A stretch of DNA of 64,000 nucleotides from Solilutibacter pythonis. Lineage in GTDB: Bacteria; Pseudomonadota; Gammaproteobacteria; Xanthomonadales; Xanthomonadaceae. Positions 9,232-18,013 of the stretch are shown in pieces. The stretch is from NCBI RefSeq assembly GCF_003697345.1, contig NZ_RFLY01000004.1:62001-126000 (forward strand), given 5' to 3'. The notes under the pieces are model-generated. The model was given only the letters and a program-made list of their open reading frames with translations, was not told the DNA's origin and made no database searches. The position numbers were made by a program, and so were the translations under genes. Positions within the stretch are counted from its first letter, which is position 1; each line of letters starts with the position of its first letter.

Positions 9232-10778
9232 TGAAAGTCCGCGCACAGATCGCGATGGTGCTCAACCTGGACAAGTGCATCGGTTGCCACACCTGTTCGA
9301 TCACCTGCAAGAACGTGTGGACCAGCCGCGAAGGCGTCGAGTACGCCTGGTTCAACAACGTGGAAAGCAAACCGGGCATCGGCTATCCCAAGGAATGGGA
9401 GAACCAGCAGCGGTGGAACGGCGGCTGGGTGCGCGACGGCTCGGGCAAGGTCGGCCTGAAAGCCGGCGGGCGCCTGCGCATGCTGGCGAAGATCTTCTCC
9501 AACCCCGACCTGCCGCGGATCGACGACTACTACGAACCGTTCGATTTCGAATACCAGCACCTGCACCAGGCCCCGGAAGGCAAGCACCAGCCCACCGCCC
9601 GGCCCCGCTCGCTGATCACCGGCGAGCGCATGCAGAAGATCCACTGGGGCCCGAACTGGGAGGAAATACTCGGCACCGAGTTCGCCAAGCGCGCCAAGGA
9701 TTACAACTTCGAAGGCGTCCAGCGCGAGATCTACGGCGCGTTCGAGAAGACCTTCATGATGTACCTGCCCCGGCTGTGCGAGCACTGCCTCAACCCCGCG
9801 TGCGTGGCCTCGTGTCCTTCCGGCGCCATCTACAAGCGCGAGGAAGACGGCATCGTACTGATCGACCAGGACAAGTGCCGCGGCTGGCGGATGTGCGTCT
9901 CGGCCTGCCCGTACAAGAAGATCTACTACAACTGGAAGAGCGGCAAATCCGAGAAATGCATCTTCTGCTATCCGCGCATCGAAATGGGCGAGCCCACCGT
10001 GTGCTCGGAAACCTGCGTGGGCCGCATCCGCTATCTGGGCGTGATGCTCTACGACGCCGACCGCATCGAAGAAGCCGCCTCCACGCCTTCCGAAAAGGAT
10101 CTGTACCAGGCGCACCTGGACATCTTCCTCGACCCGGACGATCCCAAGGTGATCGAGGCCGCGCGCGCCGAGGGCATCCCCGACAGCTGGCTAGAGGCGG
10201 CCAAGGCATCGCCGGTCTACAAGCTGGCGATCGACTGGAAACTCGCGCTGCCGCTGCACCCGGAATACCGCACCCTACCGATGGTCTGGTACGTCCCGCC
10301 GCTTTCGCCCATCCAGTCCGCCGCCGATTCCGGCCGCATCGGCATGAACGGGGAAATCCCGGACGTGAAGTCGCTGCGCATCCCGGTGCGCTACCTGGCC
10401 AACCTGCTGACCGCGGGCGACGAAGCCCCGGTGGTGCGCGCCATGGAACGCATGCTGGCGATGCGCGCATGGCGCCGCGCCATGCACGTGGACGGCGTGG
10501 AAGACCTGGAGGTGCTGCAACAAGCCGGCCTGAGCCTCGCCCAGGCCGAGGAGATGTACCGCTACCTCGCCATCGCCAACTACGAAGACCGCTTCGTCAT
10601 TCCCACCGCCCACCGCGAATACGCCAACGACGCCTTCGGCGAGCGCGGCGGCTGCGGCTTCACCTTCGGCAACGGCTGCTCGCCCTCCAGCCCGGCCGAG
10701 GCGCTGTTCGGCGGCCGCTCCACCCAGACCTACCATGTGCCGCCGGCGCGCCAGACGGTGGAGCGCGAACCCGCATGA
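9231..10778 (+). CDS. narH: respiratory nitrate reductase beta subunit NarH
   Basis: Iron-sulfur electron-transfer subunit, 515 aa, carrying electrons from NarI hemes to NarG. Four cysteine groups are visible: CIGCHTCSITC near the N-terminus, CEHCLNPACVASCP, CRGWRMCVSACP and CIFCYPRIEMG with a later CSETC. The Trp in CRGWRMC replaces a cysteine, which is how NarH forms its single 3Fe-4S cluster. The length matches E. coli (512 aa). It overlaps narJ by ATGA, consistent with stoichiometric translation. Confidence 0.98.
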   Translation: MKVRAQIAMVLNLDKCIGCHTCSITCKNVWTSREGVEYAWFNNVESKPGIGYPKEWENQQRWNGGWVRDGSGKVGLKAGGRLRMLAKIFSNPDLPRIDDYYEPFDFEYQHLHQAPEGKHQPTARPRSLITGERMQKIHWGPNWEEILGTEFAKRAKDYNFEGVQREIYGAFEKTFMMYLPRLCEHCLNPACVASCPSGAIYKREEDGIVLIDQDKCRGWRMCVSACPYKKIYYNWKSGKSEKCIFCYPRIEMGEPTVCSETCVGRIRYLGVMLYDADRIEEAASTPSEKDLYQAHLDIFLDPDDPKVIEAARAEGIPDSWLEAAKASPVYKLAIDWKLALPLHPEYRTLPMVWYVPPLSPIQSAADSGRIGMNGEIPDVKSLRIPVRYLANLLTAGDEAPVVRAMERMLAMRAWRRAMHVDGVEDLEVLQQAGLSLAQAEEMYRYLAIANYEDRFVIPTAHREYANDAFGERGGCGFTFGNGCSPSSPAEALFGGRSTQTYHVPPARQTVEREPA

Positions 10779-11464
10779 AATCGCTGAAGCTCATCGCCGT
10801 CGTGCTCGACTATCCGCAAGACGACCTGTGGCGGCACGGCGACGAACTGCGCGCGGCGGCGGACGACCCAGGCCTCTCGCCCAAGCGCCGCGCCGCGCTC
10901 GTCGCCTTCATCGACCAGTTGCTGGCCACCGAACCGATGGACGCGCAGGAACGCTGGCTGTCGATGTTCGACCGCGGCCGGGCGATGAGCCTGCTGCTGT
11001 TCGAGCACATCCACGGCGAATCGCGCGACCGCGGCCAGGCGATGGTCGACCTGCTGGCCACCTATCGCGGCAACGGCTTCGAACTCGAAGCTCGGCAGCT
11101 CCCGGACTACCTGCCGGTGGTGCTGGAATACCTGTCGCTGCGGCCGGCCGACGAGGCGCGCGAATGGCTGCACCACATCGGCCACATCCTGTCGTTGCTG
11201 GCCGCCCGCGCCGGGCAGCGCGAAAGCCCCTACGCCGCGCTCTTCGAAGCCCTGGTGGAACTCGCCACCGGGCGGGTCGATCTCGAAACCCTGCGCCAGC
11301 GCGTGGCCGGCGAAGCGCGCGACGACACCCCCGAAATCATGGATCGCGTCTGGGAGGAGGAAGCCGTACGCTTCGGCCCCGACGCCCCCGGCGAGAACTG
11401 CGATCCGCCCCACCGCCTGCCGCAAGGCGCGCGCCGCACCAACGCCTTGGAGAACCCAGAATGA
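10775..11464 (+). CDS. narJ: nitrate reductase assembly chaperone NarJ
   Basis: Cytoplasmic chaperone of the TorD/NarJ fold, 229 aa, that holds apo-NarGH until the Mo cofactor and FS0 cluster are inserted and the complex meets NarI. Typical segments are LIAVVLDYPQDDLW at the N-terminus, MSLLLFEHIHGESRDRGQAM in the middle and YLPVVLEYLS. It contains no catalytic motif, as expected. Start and stop overlap narH and narI by four bases each. Confidence 0.95.
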   Translation: MKSLKLIAVVLDYPQDDLWRHGDELRAAADDPGLSPKRRAALVAFIDQLLATEPMDAQERWLSMFDRGRAMSLLLFEHIHGESRDRGQAMVDLLATYRGNGFELEARQLPDYLPVVLEYLSLRPADEAREWLHHIGHILSLLAARAGQRESPYAALFEALVELATGRVDLETLRQRVAGEARDDTPEIMDRVWEEEAVRFGPDAPGENCDPPHRLPQGARRTNALENPE

Positions 11465-12207
11465 TGACCCCGATCACCGCCGAAGCCGCGGAACCGGCGA
11501 TCGTCCCCCTCTTCGACGTCTTCGTCTTCCAGATCTATCCCTACATCGCGCTCGCGGTGTTTCTGGTCGGCTCGTGGATGCGCTTCGACCATGCCGCCTA
11601 CACCTGGCGCGCCGGGTCGAGCCAATTGCTCTCCGGCGGCAAATGGCACCGCGTCGGCAGCAACCTGTTCCACGTCGGCATCCTCGCCATCCTGGGCGGC
11701 CACCTGGTTGGCCTGCTCACCCCGCACGCCTGGTACGCCTGGTTCCTGCAACCCGGCCAGAAACAGCTCATGGCGATGGCCATCGGCGGCTTCTTCGGCG
11801 TGTTGTGCCTGTTCGGCCTGCTGATCCTGATCTCCCGCCGCCTGTTCGACACCCGGGTGCGGGCCACCGGCACCTGGCGCGACTCGCTGCTGCTGTTGTT
11901 GCTGCTCGCACAACTGCTGCTGGGGATGTGGTCGATCAACATCTCGCGCGGCCACATGGACGGCGAACAGATGATGCGGCTGGCGCACTGGGCGCAAGCC
12001 ATCGTGTCGATGCGTCCGGACGCGACCCAGTACATCTGGGACGCCCACTGGGTGTTCAAGACGCACGTCGCGCTGGGCCTGACGCTCCTTCTCATCACCC
12101 CATTCACCCGGCTGGTGCACGTCTGGTCGCTGCCGCTGGGCTATCTCACCCGCTCGTACCAGATCGTCCGCCGCCGCCAGCGCCCGCTGCGCTACCCGGG
12201 AAACTGA
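11461..12207 (+). CDS. narI: respiratory nitrate reductase gamma subunit NarI
   Basis: Membrane cytochrome b subunit that oxidises quinol and anchors NarGH, 248 aa. Five hydrophobic helices are visible. The four heme-ligand histidines fall as expected: NLFHVGILAILGGHLVG in helix 2, and KTHVALG and RLVHVWS in helix 5. The N-terminus is extended by about 20 residues relative to E. coli (225 aa). ppiC follows after 4 nt, so the operon continues. Confidence 0.97.
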   Translation: MMTPITAEAAEPAIVPLFDVFVFQIYPYIALAVFLVGSWMRFDHAAYTWRAGSSQLLSGGKWHRVGSNLFHVGILAILGGHLVGLLTPHAWYAWFLQPGQKQLMAMAIGGFFGVLCLFGLLILISRRLFDTRVRATGTWRDSLLLLLLLAQLLLGMWSINISRGHMDGEQMMRLAHWAQAIVSMRPDATQYIWDAHWVFKTHVALGLTLLLITPFTRLVHVWSLPLGYLTRSYQIVRRRQRPLRYPGN

Positions 12208-12211
12208 TCCC

Positions 12212-13099
12212 ATGCGCGACCGCATCATCCCGCTGGTCATGGATGCCGGCGCCTTGTCGGACGCCGCCGCCCGGGCAAGCGCCCAGACGGCGGAAGCCAA
12301 CGCGCATGGACAGACCGCCGCCACCGCCCCGCCCGGTCCGGCGCCGGTCTACGTGCGCGTCGCCGGCGAACCGATCGACGAGGCGGAGATCGCGCGCGAA
12401 ATGCAGTTCCACCGCGCGGCCGACCCGCATGCCGCGCGCCAGGCCGCCGCCGCCACCCTGGCGATCCGCGAACTGGTGCGCCGCGAATGCCAACGACTGG
12501 CATTGCCGGTGGAACCGCTGGCCGGCGAAACCGAGGACGAAGCCCGCGTTCGCGTCCTCATCGAACATGCCATCGACGCGCCCGAAGCCGATGCCGACGC
12601 GATCCGCCGTTACTACGACGCCAACCGCACGCACCTGCATCACCCCGACCGCATCCGCGCACGGCACATCCTGCTGGCCGCGCCGCCCGCGCAGGTGCAG
12701 GCGCGCCACCGCGCGCAACGACTGGGCGAAGAACTGATCGGCGCGCTGAAACAAGCCCCGGAGCACTTCATCGAACTGGCCATGCGCCACTCCGCCTGCC
12801 CCTCCCGCGACGAGGGCGGCGAACTGGGCTGGATCGAACGCGGCGACACCGTGCCGGAATTCGACCGCCAACTATTCATGCTGAAACCCGGACTGGCCGG
12901 ACTCACCGTGGAAACCCGCTACGGGCACCACGTCGTGGAAGTGCTGGAACGGATCGAGGGCGCACCGATGCGCTACGACGAAGCGCGCGACCGCATCGCC
13001 TCCTACCTGGAAACGCAGACCCGGCAGAACGCGCTGCACCAGTACCTGCACATCCTGGCCGAACGATATGGGGTCGAAGGGATCGAGATCGCGCCTTGA
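12212..13099 (+). CDS. PpiC-type peptidyl-prolyl cis-trans isomerase
   Basis: 295-aa protein with a parvulin (PpiC/NIMA) domain at about residues 145-245. Motifs are RARHILLAA, SRDEGGELGWI and MLKPGLAG, the usual parvulin core. The N-terminal half is an NifM/SurA-like helical chaperone region. No signal peptide is evident, so it probably acts in the cytoplasm. It follows narI by 4 nt as the last gene of the nar operon. Such a gene closes nar operons in many betaproteobacteria, where it is thought to help reductase maturation. That role is inferred here from position. A strong hairpin at 13138 ends the unit. Confidence 0.9.
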   Translation: MRDRIIPLVMDAGALSDAAARASAQTAEANAHGQTAATAPPGPAPVYVRVAGEPIDEAEIAREMQFHRAADPHAARQAAAATLAIRELVRRECQRLALPVEPLAGETEDEARVRVLIEHAIDAPEADADAIRRYYDANRTHLHHPDRIRARHILLAAPPAQVQARHRAQRLGEELIGALKQAPEHFIELAMRHSACPSRDEGGELGWIERGDTVPEFDRQLFMLKPGLAGLTVETRYGHHVVEVLERIEGAPMRYDEARDRIASYLETQTRQNALHQYLHILAERYGVEGIEIAP

Positions 13100-13137
13100 A
13101 CCAAACCGTCCGCCACTCGGGCAGCCAATCGTCATCC

Positions 13138-13157
13138 GCCCGGTCTTGAGACCGGGC
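13138..13157 (+). terminator. hairpin ending narGHJI-ppiC
   Basis: Perfect 8-bp stem GCCCGGTC/GACCGGGC with a TTGA tetraloop, 39 nt after the ppiC stop. It is followed by ATAAAA rather than a T-run, so strength is uncertain. Confidence 0.6.
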
Positions 13158-13512
13158 ATAAAACTCCCACCCCATTAATGGAGCACTCTTTCGCCATTTC
13201 GACCCGGAGGTCGAATGGCAATCGGGCTTCGAGCATCGGGGCGCCGACGCGCAACACCGCCCCGAACGGGCAAACGGATCGACGACAAACCAACCGGCAG
13301 GTCATGCGGCATCGAGTAGTGGGATGTTGATATCGACGCCTTCGTAGCCGCCCTGCCAGCCCCGGCTTTCGGACTGCCCACCATAACGATCGACCTCGAC
13401 CCGACGGGCGACCGAACGCGCTTCGGTGGCATCGCCGCAAGCGTCTTACCGGCCACCCAATCGCGCCTATCCACCGCATGCACCAAGCGCCTCGCCACGA
13501 ACATTGCCCGGT
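13158..13512. other. non-coding stretch between ppiC and narK
   Basis: No convincing gene is seen. Short readings on both strands have arginine-rich shadow composition and no ribosome site. It contains an inverted repeat at 13193-13219 (GCCATTtCGACC-cgga-GGTCGAATGGC, one bulged T) of unknown role. The FNR boxes for narK begin immediately after. Confidence 0.5.
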
Positions 13513-13526
13513 TTGATGTACATCAA
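13513..13526 (+). promoter_or_regulatory. FNR/DNR box, perfect palindrome, upstream of narK
   Basis: TTGAT-GTAC-ATCAA, an exact match to the FNR consensus and fully palindromic. It is centred 32 bp upstream of a second site, about three helical turns, so two dimers would lie on the same DNA face. Confidence 0.85.
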
Positions 13527-13544
13527 GCGCGACGGCCCATGAAC

Positions 13545-13558
13545 TTGATGGTCGTCAA
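13545..13558 (+). promoter_or_regulatory. second FNR/DNR-like box upstream of narK
   Basis: TTGAT-GGTC-GTCAA, one mismatch from consensus, centred about 73 nt before the narK start. At -41.5 spacing transcription would start near 13593 with a leader of roughly 30 nt, so this is the likely core activator site and 13513 an upstream site. Confidence 0.75.
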
Positions 13559-13624
13559 ATTTCAGCGCCACGTGAGTGCGGATCATCGTCACCGACCATC
13601 ACGAAAGTAAATTCAAGGCATTAC

Positions 13625-14986
13625 ATGACGATCAACCGAGACTCCGCCGCGCATCCATCCGGGACGTGGCTCGCGCGCTGGCAACCCGAGGATTCGACCT
13701 TCTGGAACGAGGGCGGCTCCACGATAGCCTGGCGGACGCTGATATTGACGACGGTGAACCTGACGCTGGCCTTCGTCGCCTGGTTCCTGGTGTCGGCCCT
13801 GGTGGTGCGCTTGCCGCAGGTCGGTTTCCAATTCACGCCCAGCCAGTTGTTCTGGCTCACCGCCATGCCGGGGCTGGCCGGCGGCACGCTGCGCCTCATC
13901 CACATGTTCCTGACGCCGATGTACGGCACCCGCCACGTGGTCAGCCTCTCCACGTTGTCGCTGCTGTTTCCGCTGGTGGGTTGGTTCTTCGCCGTCCAGA
14001 ACCCGGCGACGCCTTACTGGATGCTGATGCTGCTGGCCTTCCTGGCGGGGCTGGGTGGGGGCAATTTCTCCTCGTTCATGCCCTCGACCAGCCTGTTCTT
14101 TCCCAAGCGCCTGCTCGGCACGGCGCTGGCCATCCAGGCCGGCATCGGCAACCTTGGCGTGTCGGTCGTGCAGTTCGTGACGCCGTGGGTCATCGGTTTC
14201 GCCATGCTGGGCGGAGCCGCCTTCATGGGCGACAGCCAGACGCTGGTGAAGAACGGCGTCGAGAGCCAGGTCTACATGCAGAACGCGGCGGCGGTGTTCA
14301 TCCCGTTCGTGCTGGTCTTCGGCGTGACGGCGTTCTTGATGCTGAAATCGGTGCCGGTCAAGGCCAACTTCGCCGAGCAGTTCGATATCTTCAAGTCGCG
14401 CCATACCTGGTCGATGACTTCGCTCTACATCATGACCTTCGGCGGGTTCTCGGGCCTGGCCGCCACCTTTCCGTTGCTCATCAAGCAGGGTTTCGGCGGT
14501 TTTGAAAACGCACCCGATCCATTGAAGTGGGCATTCTGGGGGCCGCTGGTGGGTTCTCTCGCGCGGGTGCTCGCCGGGCCGTTGTCGGACAAGCTCGGCG
14601 GCGCGCGAGTGACTCATTGGGCGGGCATCGGCATGGTCGTATGCACCGGGCTGGTCGCCCTGTTCGCGTCGCCGGCATCGCTCGCGGATTTCCCGAAGTT
14701 CGTCGCCGCCATGCTGGCCCTGTTCTTCTTCGCCGGCGTCGGCAACGCGTCCACGTTCAAACAGATGCCGATGCTGTTCGCCCCACGCCAGGCCGCGGGC
14801 GTGATCGGCTTCACCGCCGCGATCGCCGCGTATGGCCCATTCCTTTTCGGCATGTTGTTCGCCTGGGCCTTCGGCGCTTCCCGCGGGGCGGCGCCGGTCT
14901 TCCACGGTCTGACCGTGTTCTTCGCCTTCAACGTGGCACTCAATTGGTGGATGTACGCGCGACGCGGTGCAGCCAACCCCTGCTGA
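13625..14986 (+). CDS. narK: NarK2-type nitrate/nitrite transporter (MFS)
   Basis: 453-aa major facilitator protein of the NarK/NasA family, inner membrane, twelve hydrophobic helices. FSSFMPSTSLFFPKR and the glycine-rich AGIGNLGVSVVQF are nitrate signature segments. The longer loop, with MYMQNAAAVFIP-type residues between helices 6 and 7, resembles E. coli NarK and Pseudomonas NarK2, which exchange nitrate for nitrite. It is the first gene of a three-gene unit driven by two FNR boxes. 18 nt separate it from narK1, which has a GGAG ribosome site. Antiport rather than symport is inferred from similarity. Confidence 0.93.
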   Translation: MTINRDSAAHPSGTWLARWQPEDSTFWNEGGSTIAWRTLILTTVNLTLAFVAWFLVSALVVRLPQVGFQFTPSQLFWLTAMPGLAGGTLRLIHMFLTPMYGTRHVVSLSTLSLLFPLVGWFFAVQNPATPYWMLMLLAFLAGLGGGNFSSFMPSTSLFFPKRLLGTALAIQAGIGNLGVSVVQFVTPWVIGFAMLGGAAFMGDSQTLVKNGVESQVYMQNAAAVFIPFVLVFGVTAFLMLKSVPVKANFAEQFDIFKSRHTWSMTSLYIMTFGGFSGLAATFPLLIKQGFGGFENAPDPLKWAFWGPLVGSLARVLAGPLSDKLGGARVTHWAGIGMVVCTGLVALFASPASLADFPKFVAAMLALFFFAGVGNASTFKQMPMLFAPRQAAGVIGFTAAIAAYGPFLFGMLFAWAFGASRGAAPVFHGLTVFFAFNVALNWWMYARRGAANPC

Positions 14987-15004
14987 AACACGGAGATTTC
15001 CAAC

Positions 15005-16324
15005 ATGAATACCCTTACCGCCAATGTCACGCCCGGCCAGCGCAACCGCGCACTGTGGTCGAGCACATTCGCGTTCACCGTCTGCTTCGCGGTGTGGACG
15101 ATCTTTTCGATCATCGGCATCCAGATCAAGAAAGACCTGGGCCTGAACGACACCCAGTTCGGCCTGCTGGCCGCCACGCCCATCCTCACCGGCTCGCTCG
15201 TCCGCCTGTTTCTGGGGGTCTGGACCGAACAATTCGGCGGCCGGGTCGTCTTCAGCCTGGTCATGCTCTGCGGCGCGCTGGCCACCTGGATGCTGACCTA
15301 CGCGCACACCTACGTGCAATTCCTACTGGCCGCCCTGGCCGTGGGCGTGGCCGGCGGTTCGTTCGCGGTTGGCGTGGCCTATGTGTCGAAGTGGTTTCCA
15401 CAGGAAAAACAGGGCACCGCGCTGGGGATTTTCGGCGCCGGCAACGTCGGCGCGGCCGTGACCAAGCTGCTCGCGCCGATGGTGATGGTGGCCTACGGCT
15501 GGCAAGGCGTGGCCCGCTTCTGGGCGGCCGGCCTCGCGTTGACCGCGATCTTCTACTTCGTGTTCGCCAAGGACGACCCGGGCCTGACCCGGCGCAAGGC
15601 CGAAGGCGTCAAGCCGGTGCCTTTCGCGGTGCAGATGCGCCCCTTGCGCAACATCCAGGTCTGGCGCTTCTCGCTGTATTACTTCTTCGTGTTCGGCGCG
15701 TTCGTCGCGCTGGCGCTGTGGCTGCCGAGTTATCTCATCGGCGCTTACGGGCTGAACGTCAAGACCGCGGGCACCATCGCCGCCTTCTATTCGATCCCGG
15801 CCAGCCTGTTCCGGATCGTCGGCGGCTGGCTGTCGGACAAGATCGGCGCGCGGCGCGTCATGTACTGGACGTTGGGCGTATCGGCGGCCTGCACGTTCCT
15901 GCTCTCCTATCCGCCCACCCGCTACATCGTGGATGGCGCCCAGGGGCCGATCGAGTTCCGCCTGGCGATGGGCGTGGTGCCCTTCACGATCCTGGTCTTC
16001 ATCCTGGGTTTCTTCATGTCGCTGGGCAAGGCGGCGGTGTACAAGCACATCCCCGCCTACTACCCGGACAACGTGGGTTCCGTGGGCGGCGTGGTCGGCA
16101 TGATCGGCGGATTTGGCGGCTTCCTCCTGCCCATCATGTTCGGCGCGATAAACGATGCGATAGGTATCTGGTCGAGCTGCTTCATGCTGCTGTTCGTGCT
16201 GGTCAGCGCGTCGCTGGCATGGATGCATTTCGCCATTCGCCGCATGGACCTCGCGCGTCACCCGCACATCGCCAGGGACACCGATCTGCCCGAAATCATG
16301 CAGGCCGCGCGGAAGACGCCCTGA
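15005..16324 (+). CDS. narK: NarK1-type nitrate transporter (MFS)
   Basis: 439-aa MFS protein, twelve helices, distinct from its upstream neighbour. VSKWFPQEKQGTALGIFGAGNVGAA spans the diagnostic nitrate signature of the NarK1 (type I) group, thought to be nitrate/proton symporters that start uptake before nitrite accumulates. Pairing of NarK1 and NarK2, sometimes as a fusion (Paracoccus), is a known denitrifier arrangement. Here they are separate genes, in the order type II then type I. The carbonic anhydrase gene starts one base after its stop. Confidence 0.93.
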   Translation: MNTLTANVTPGQRNRALWSSTFAFTVCFAVWTIFSIIGIQIKKDLGLNDTQFGLLAATPILTGSLVRLFLGVWTEQFGGRVVFSLVMLCGALATWMLTYAHTYVQFLLAALAVGVAGGSFAVGVAYVSKWFPQEKQGTALGIFGAGNVGAAVTKLLAPMVMVAYGWQGVARFWAAGLALTAIFYFVFAKDDPGLTRRKAEGVKPVPFAVQMRPLRNIQVWRFSLYYFFVFGAFVALALWLPSYLIGAYGLNVKTAGTIAAFYSIPASLFRIVGGWLSDKIGARRVMYWTLGVSAACTFLLSYPPTRYIVDGAQGPIEFRLAMGVVPFTILVFILGFFMSLGKAAVYKHIPAYYPDNVGSVGGVVGMIGGFGGFLLPIMFGAINDAIGIWSSCFMLLFVLVSASLAWMHFAIRRMDLARHPHIARDTDLPEIMQAARKTP

Positions 16325-16325
16325 C

Positions 16326-16964
16326 ATGCGGGGGCCGCAGCTCGACGCCGACCAGGCCCTCGCGCGGCTGCGCGAGGGCAACCGGCGCTTCGTCGACCAC
16401 GTCGTCAGCCTGGAGGCGCTACTCAGCCACACCCGCCGCGACGAGCATGCGCGGGTGCAGCGCCCCTTCGCGGTCGTCCTGGGCTGCTCAGATTCGCGCG
16501 CGCCGGCCGAGTTCGTCCTGGACCAGGGGCTGGGCGACCTGTTCGTGATCCGGGTCGCCGGCAACATCGCCGCGCCGTCCCAGGTGGGCAGCATCGAGTT
16601 CGCGGTCGAGCAGTACGGTATCGCGCTGGTGGTCGTGCTCGGCCACTCCAACTGCGGGGCGGTGCGCGCGACGCTGAACCATTGCCTGACCCCGGCCGAC
16701 ACCAGCCCGGCCCTGCGCACGATCGTGGATCGCATCGCGCCCGGCGTCCGGCCGGTCATCGACGACTGCGCGGGAGCGGCGAACGATGCGTGCATGCGAC
16801 AGGCGATCCGTGCCAATGTGCGCGCCACCATGCGGAGTCTTCTCAGCCATTCCGACTATCTGCGTTACGCCCAACGCCAGGGCGGCCTGCGCATCGTCGG
16901 GGCGGATTACGAGCTTGCCACCGGCGCGGTCGATTTCTTCACTTGCGAGGACCCGCACGAATGA
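16326..16964 (+). CDS. beta-class carbonic anhydrase
   Basis: 212-aa zinc enzyme interconverting CO2 and bicarbonate. Zinc ligands are Cys in GCSDSR (with the Asp/Arg dyad) and His and Cys in GHSNCGA. EGNRRFV near the N-terminus and VIRVAGN are standard. There is no signal peptide, so it is cytoplasmic. It follows narK1 by one base and must share its FNR-controlled mRNA. The coupling suggests a role in pH or bicarbonate balance during nitrate respiration, but that is inference. The enzyme assignment is firm. Confidence 0.93.
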   Translation: MRGPQLDADQALARLREGNRRFVDHVVSLEALLSHTRRDEHARVQRPFAVVLGCSDSRAPAEFVLDQGLGDLFVIRVAGNIAAPSQVGSIEFAVEQYGIALVVVLGHSNCGAVRATLNHCLTPADTSPALRTIVDRIAPGVRPVIDDCAGAANDACMRQAIRANVRATMRSLLSHSDYLRYAQRQGGLRIVGADYELATGAVDFFTCEDPHE

Positions 16965-17105
16965 TACGGCGCTGATCGTGGATGCCGGCCCGCCTGGCCG
17001 GCCATTCCCGCCGCCACGGTGGCGACAGCCAAGGCACGCGGGCCAGGCTTCGTCCCGGCCCATGCGGTTCGACATTCCCCACCCACCCGTTTTCCAGGAG
17101 TATCG

Positions 17106-17927
17106 ATGAAACGCTCGCTCAAACGTCTCGTGGCCGGTATGGCCACCTATGCCTGCCTGGTCATGGGATACGCCCATGCGCAACAAACCACCCAGGTGGA
17201 ATCCGGCAGCGCGCGGCTCGCGGTGGCCGCGAACTTCGCCGAACCGGCCCGCCGCTTCGCCGACGACTACCGGCGCCAGACCGGCCACCGCATCGAAATC
17301 AGCAGCGCCTCCTCCGGCAAGCTGTATGCGCAGATCAAGCATGGCGCTCCGTTCGACGCCTTCCTCTCGGCCGACGACACCACCCCGCGCAGACTGGTGG
17401 ACGAAGGGCTGGCGGTCCGCGACACCCTGTTCGACTACGCCGTGGGACGGCTGATGCTCTGGAGCCGCGACCCCGCGGCCTTTCGCGACGGCGAGGCGAC
17501 GCTGCGCCAGGGCGACATCGCCCGGCTGGCCATCGCCAACCCGGAACTCGCGCCCTACGGCGCCGCCGCGCGCGAGTCGCTGCGCCACATCGGCCGCTGG
17601 GAGGCGCTGAAGCCGAAGCTGGTCATGGGCGAAAACATCGGGCAGACCATGCAGTACCTGACCAGCGGCGCGGCGCCGCTTGGCCTGGTGCCTCGCTCCA
17701 TGGTGCTGGAAGCGCAACGCACCCAACCTGGTTCGAGCTGGCTGGTGCCCGCCGACTGGCACGCGCCGATCGTGCAGAGCGCCGTACTGCTGACGCGTGG
17801 ACGCGACAATCCGGCCGCGCGCGGTTTTCTGCATCACCTGCGCAGCCCGGCCGTGCAACGGCAGATCGTGCTGCTGGGGTACGACAGCCCGGCGCAGCCG
17901 CCCCAGCCGGACGCCAAGACCCCGTAA
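17106..17927 (+). CDS. modA: molybdate-binding periplasmic protein ModA
   Basis: Solute-binding protein of the molybdate ABC importer, 273 aa. A signal peptide with AHA cleavage site at about residue 25 is clear. The mature part begins with LAVAANFAEPARRFADDY, then SSASSGKLYAQIKHGAPFDAF, which carries the Ser residues that bind the oxyanion. The start ATG has GGAG upstream. It lies 13 kb from modBC, after the narK unit, and is followed by a hairpin. It must serve the distant ModBC unless another permease exists outside the window. Confidence 0.93.
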   Translation: MKRSLKRLVAGMATYACLVMGYAHAQQTTQVESGSARLAVAANFAEPARRFADDYRRQTGHRIEISSASSGKLYAQIKHGAPFDAFLSADDTTPRRLVDEGLAVRDTLFDYAVGRLMLWSRDPAAFRDGEATLRQGDIARLAIANPELAPYGAAARESLRHIGRWEALKPKLVMGENIGQTMQYLTSGAAPLGLVPRSMVLEAQRTQPGSSWLVPADWHAPIVQSAVLLTRGRDNPAARGFLHHLRSPAVQRQIVLLGYDSPAQPPQPDAKTP

Positions 17928-17942
17928 TGAAACGACACGGAA

Positions 17943-17971
17943 GAAGCCCCGGGGCGTGCATCCGGGGCTTC
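17943..17971. terminator. hairpin between modA and the converging gene
   Basis: Perfect 10-bp stem GAAGCCCCGG/CCGGGGCTTC with a 9-nt loop, 16 nt after the modA stop and 43 nt before the stop of the opposite-strand gene. It lacks a clear T-run on the plus strand. It probably serves as a bidirectional end. Confidence 0.6.
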
Positions 17972-18013
17972 GCAAATTAGCGCTCCAGGCTCAGCCCGGC
18001 GACGCCGCCCGGC

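Noticed and set aside
6112-9246. Long open frame antisense to narG (over 1000 codons)
   Set aside because: It is a shadow of narG in high-GC DNA. Composition is Ala/Arg/His/Val-rich with no domain, while the plus strand encodes an unmistakable NarG.
13175-13504. 109-codon minus-strand reading before narK
   Set aside because: Arg/Ser/Pro-rich, no ribosome site and no domain. It lies in the control region of narK.
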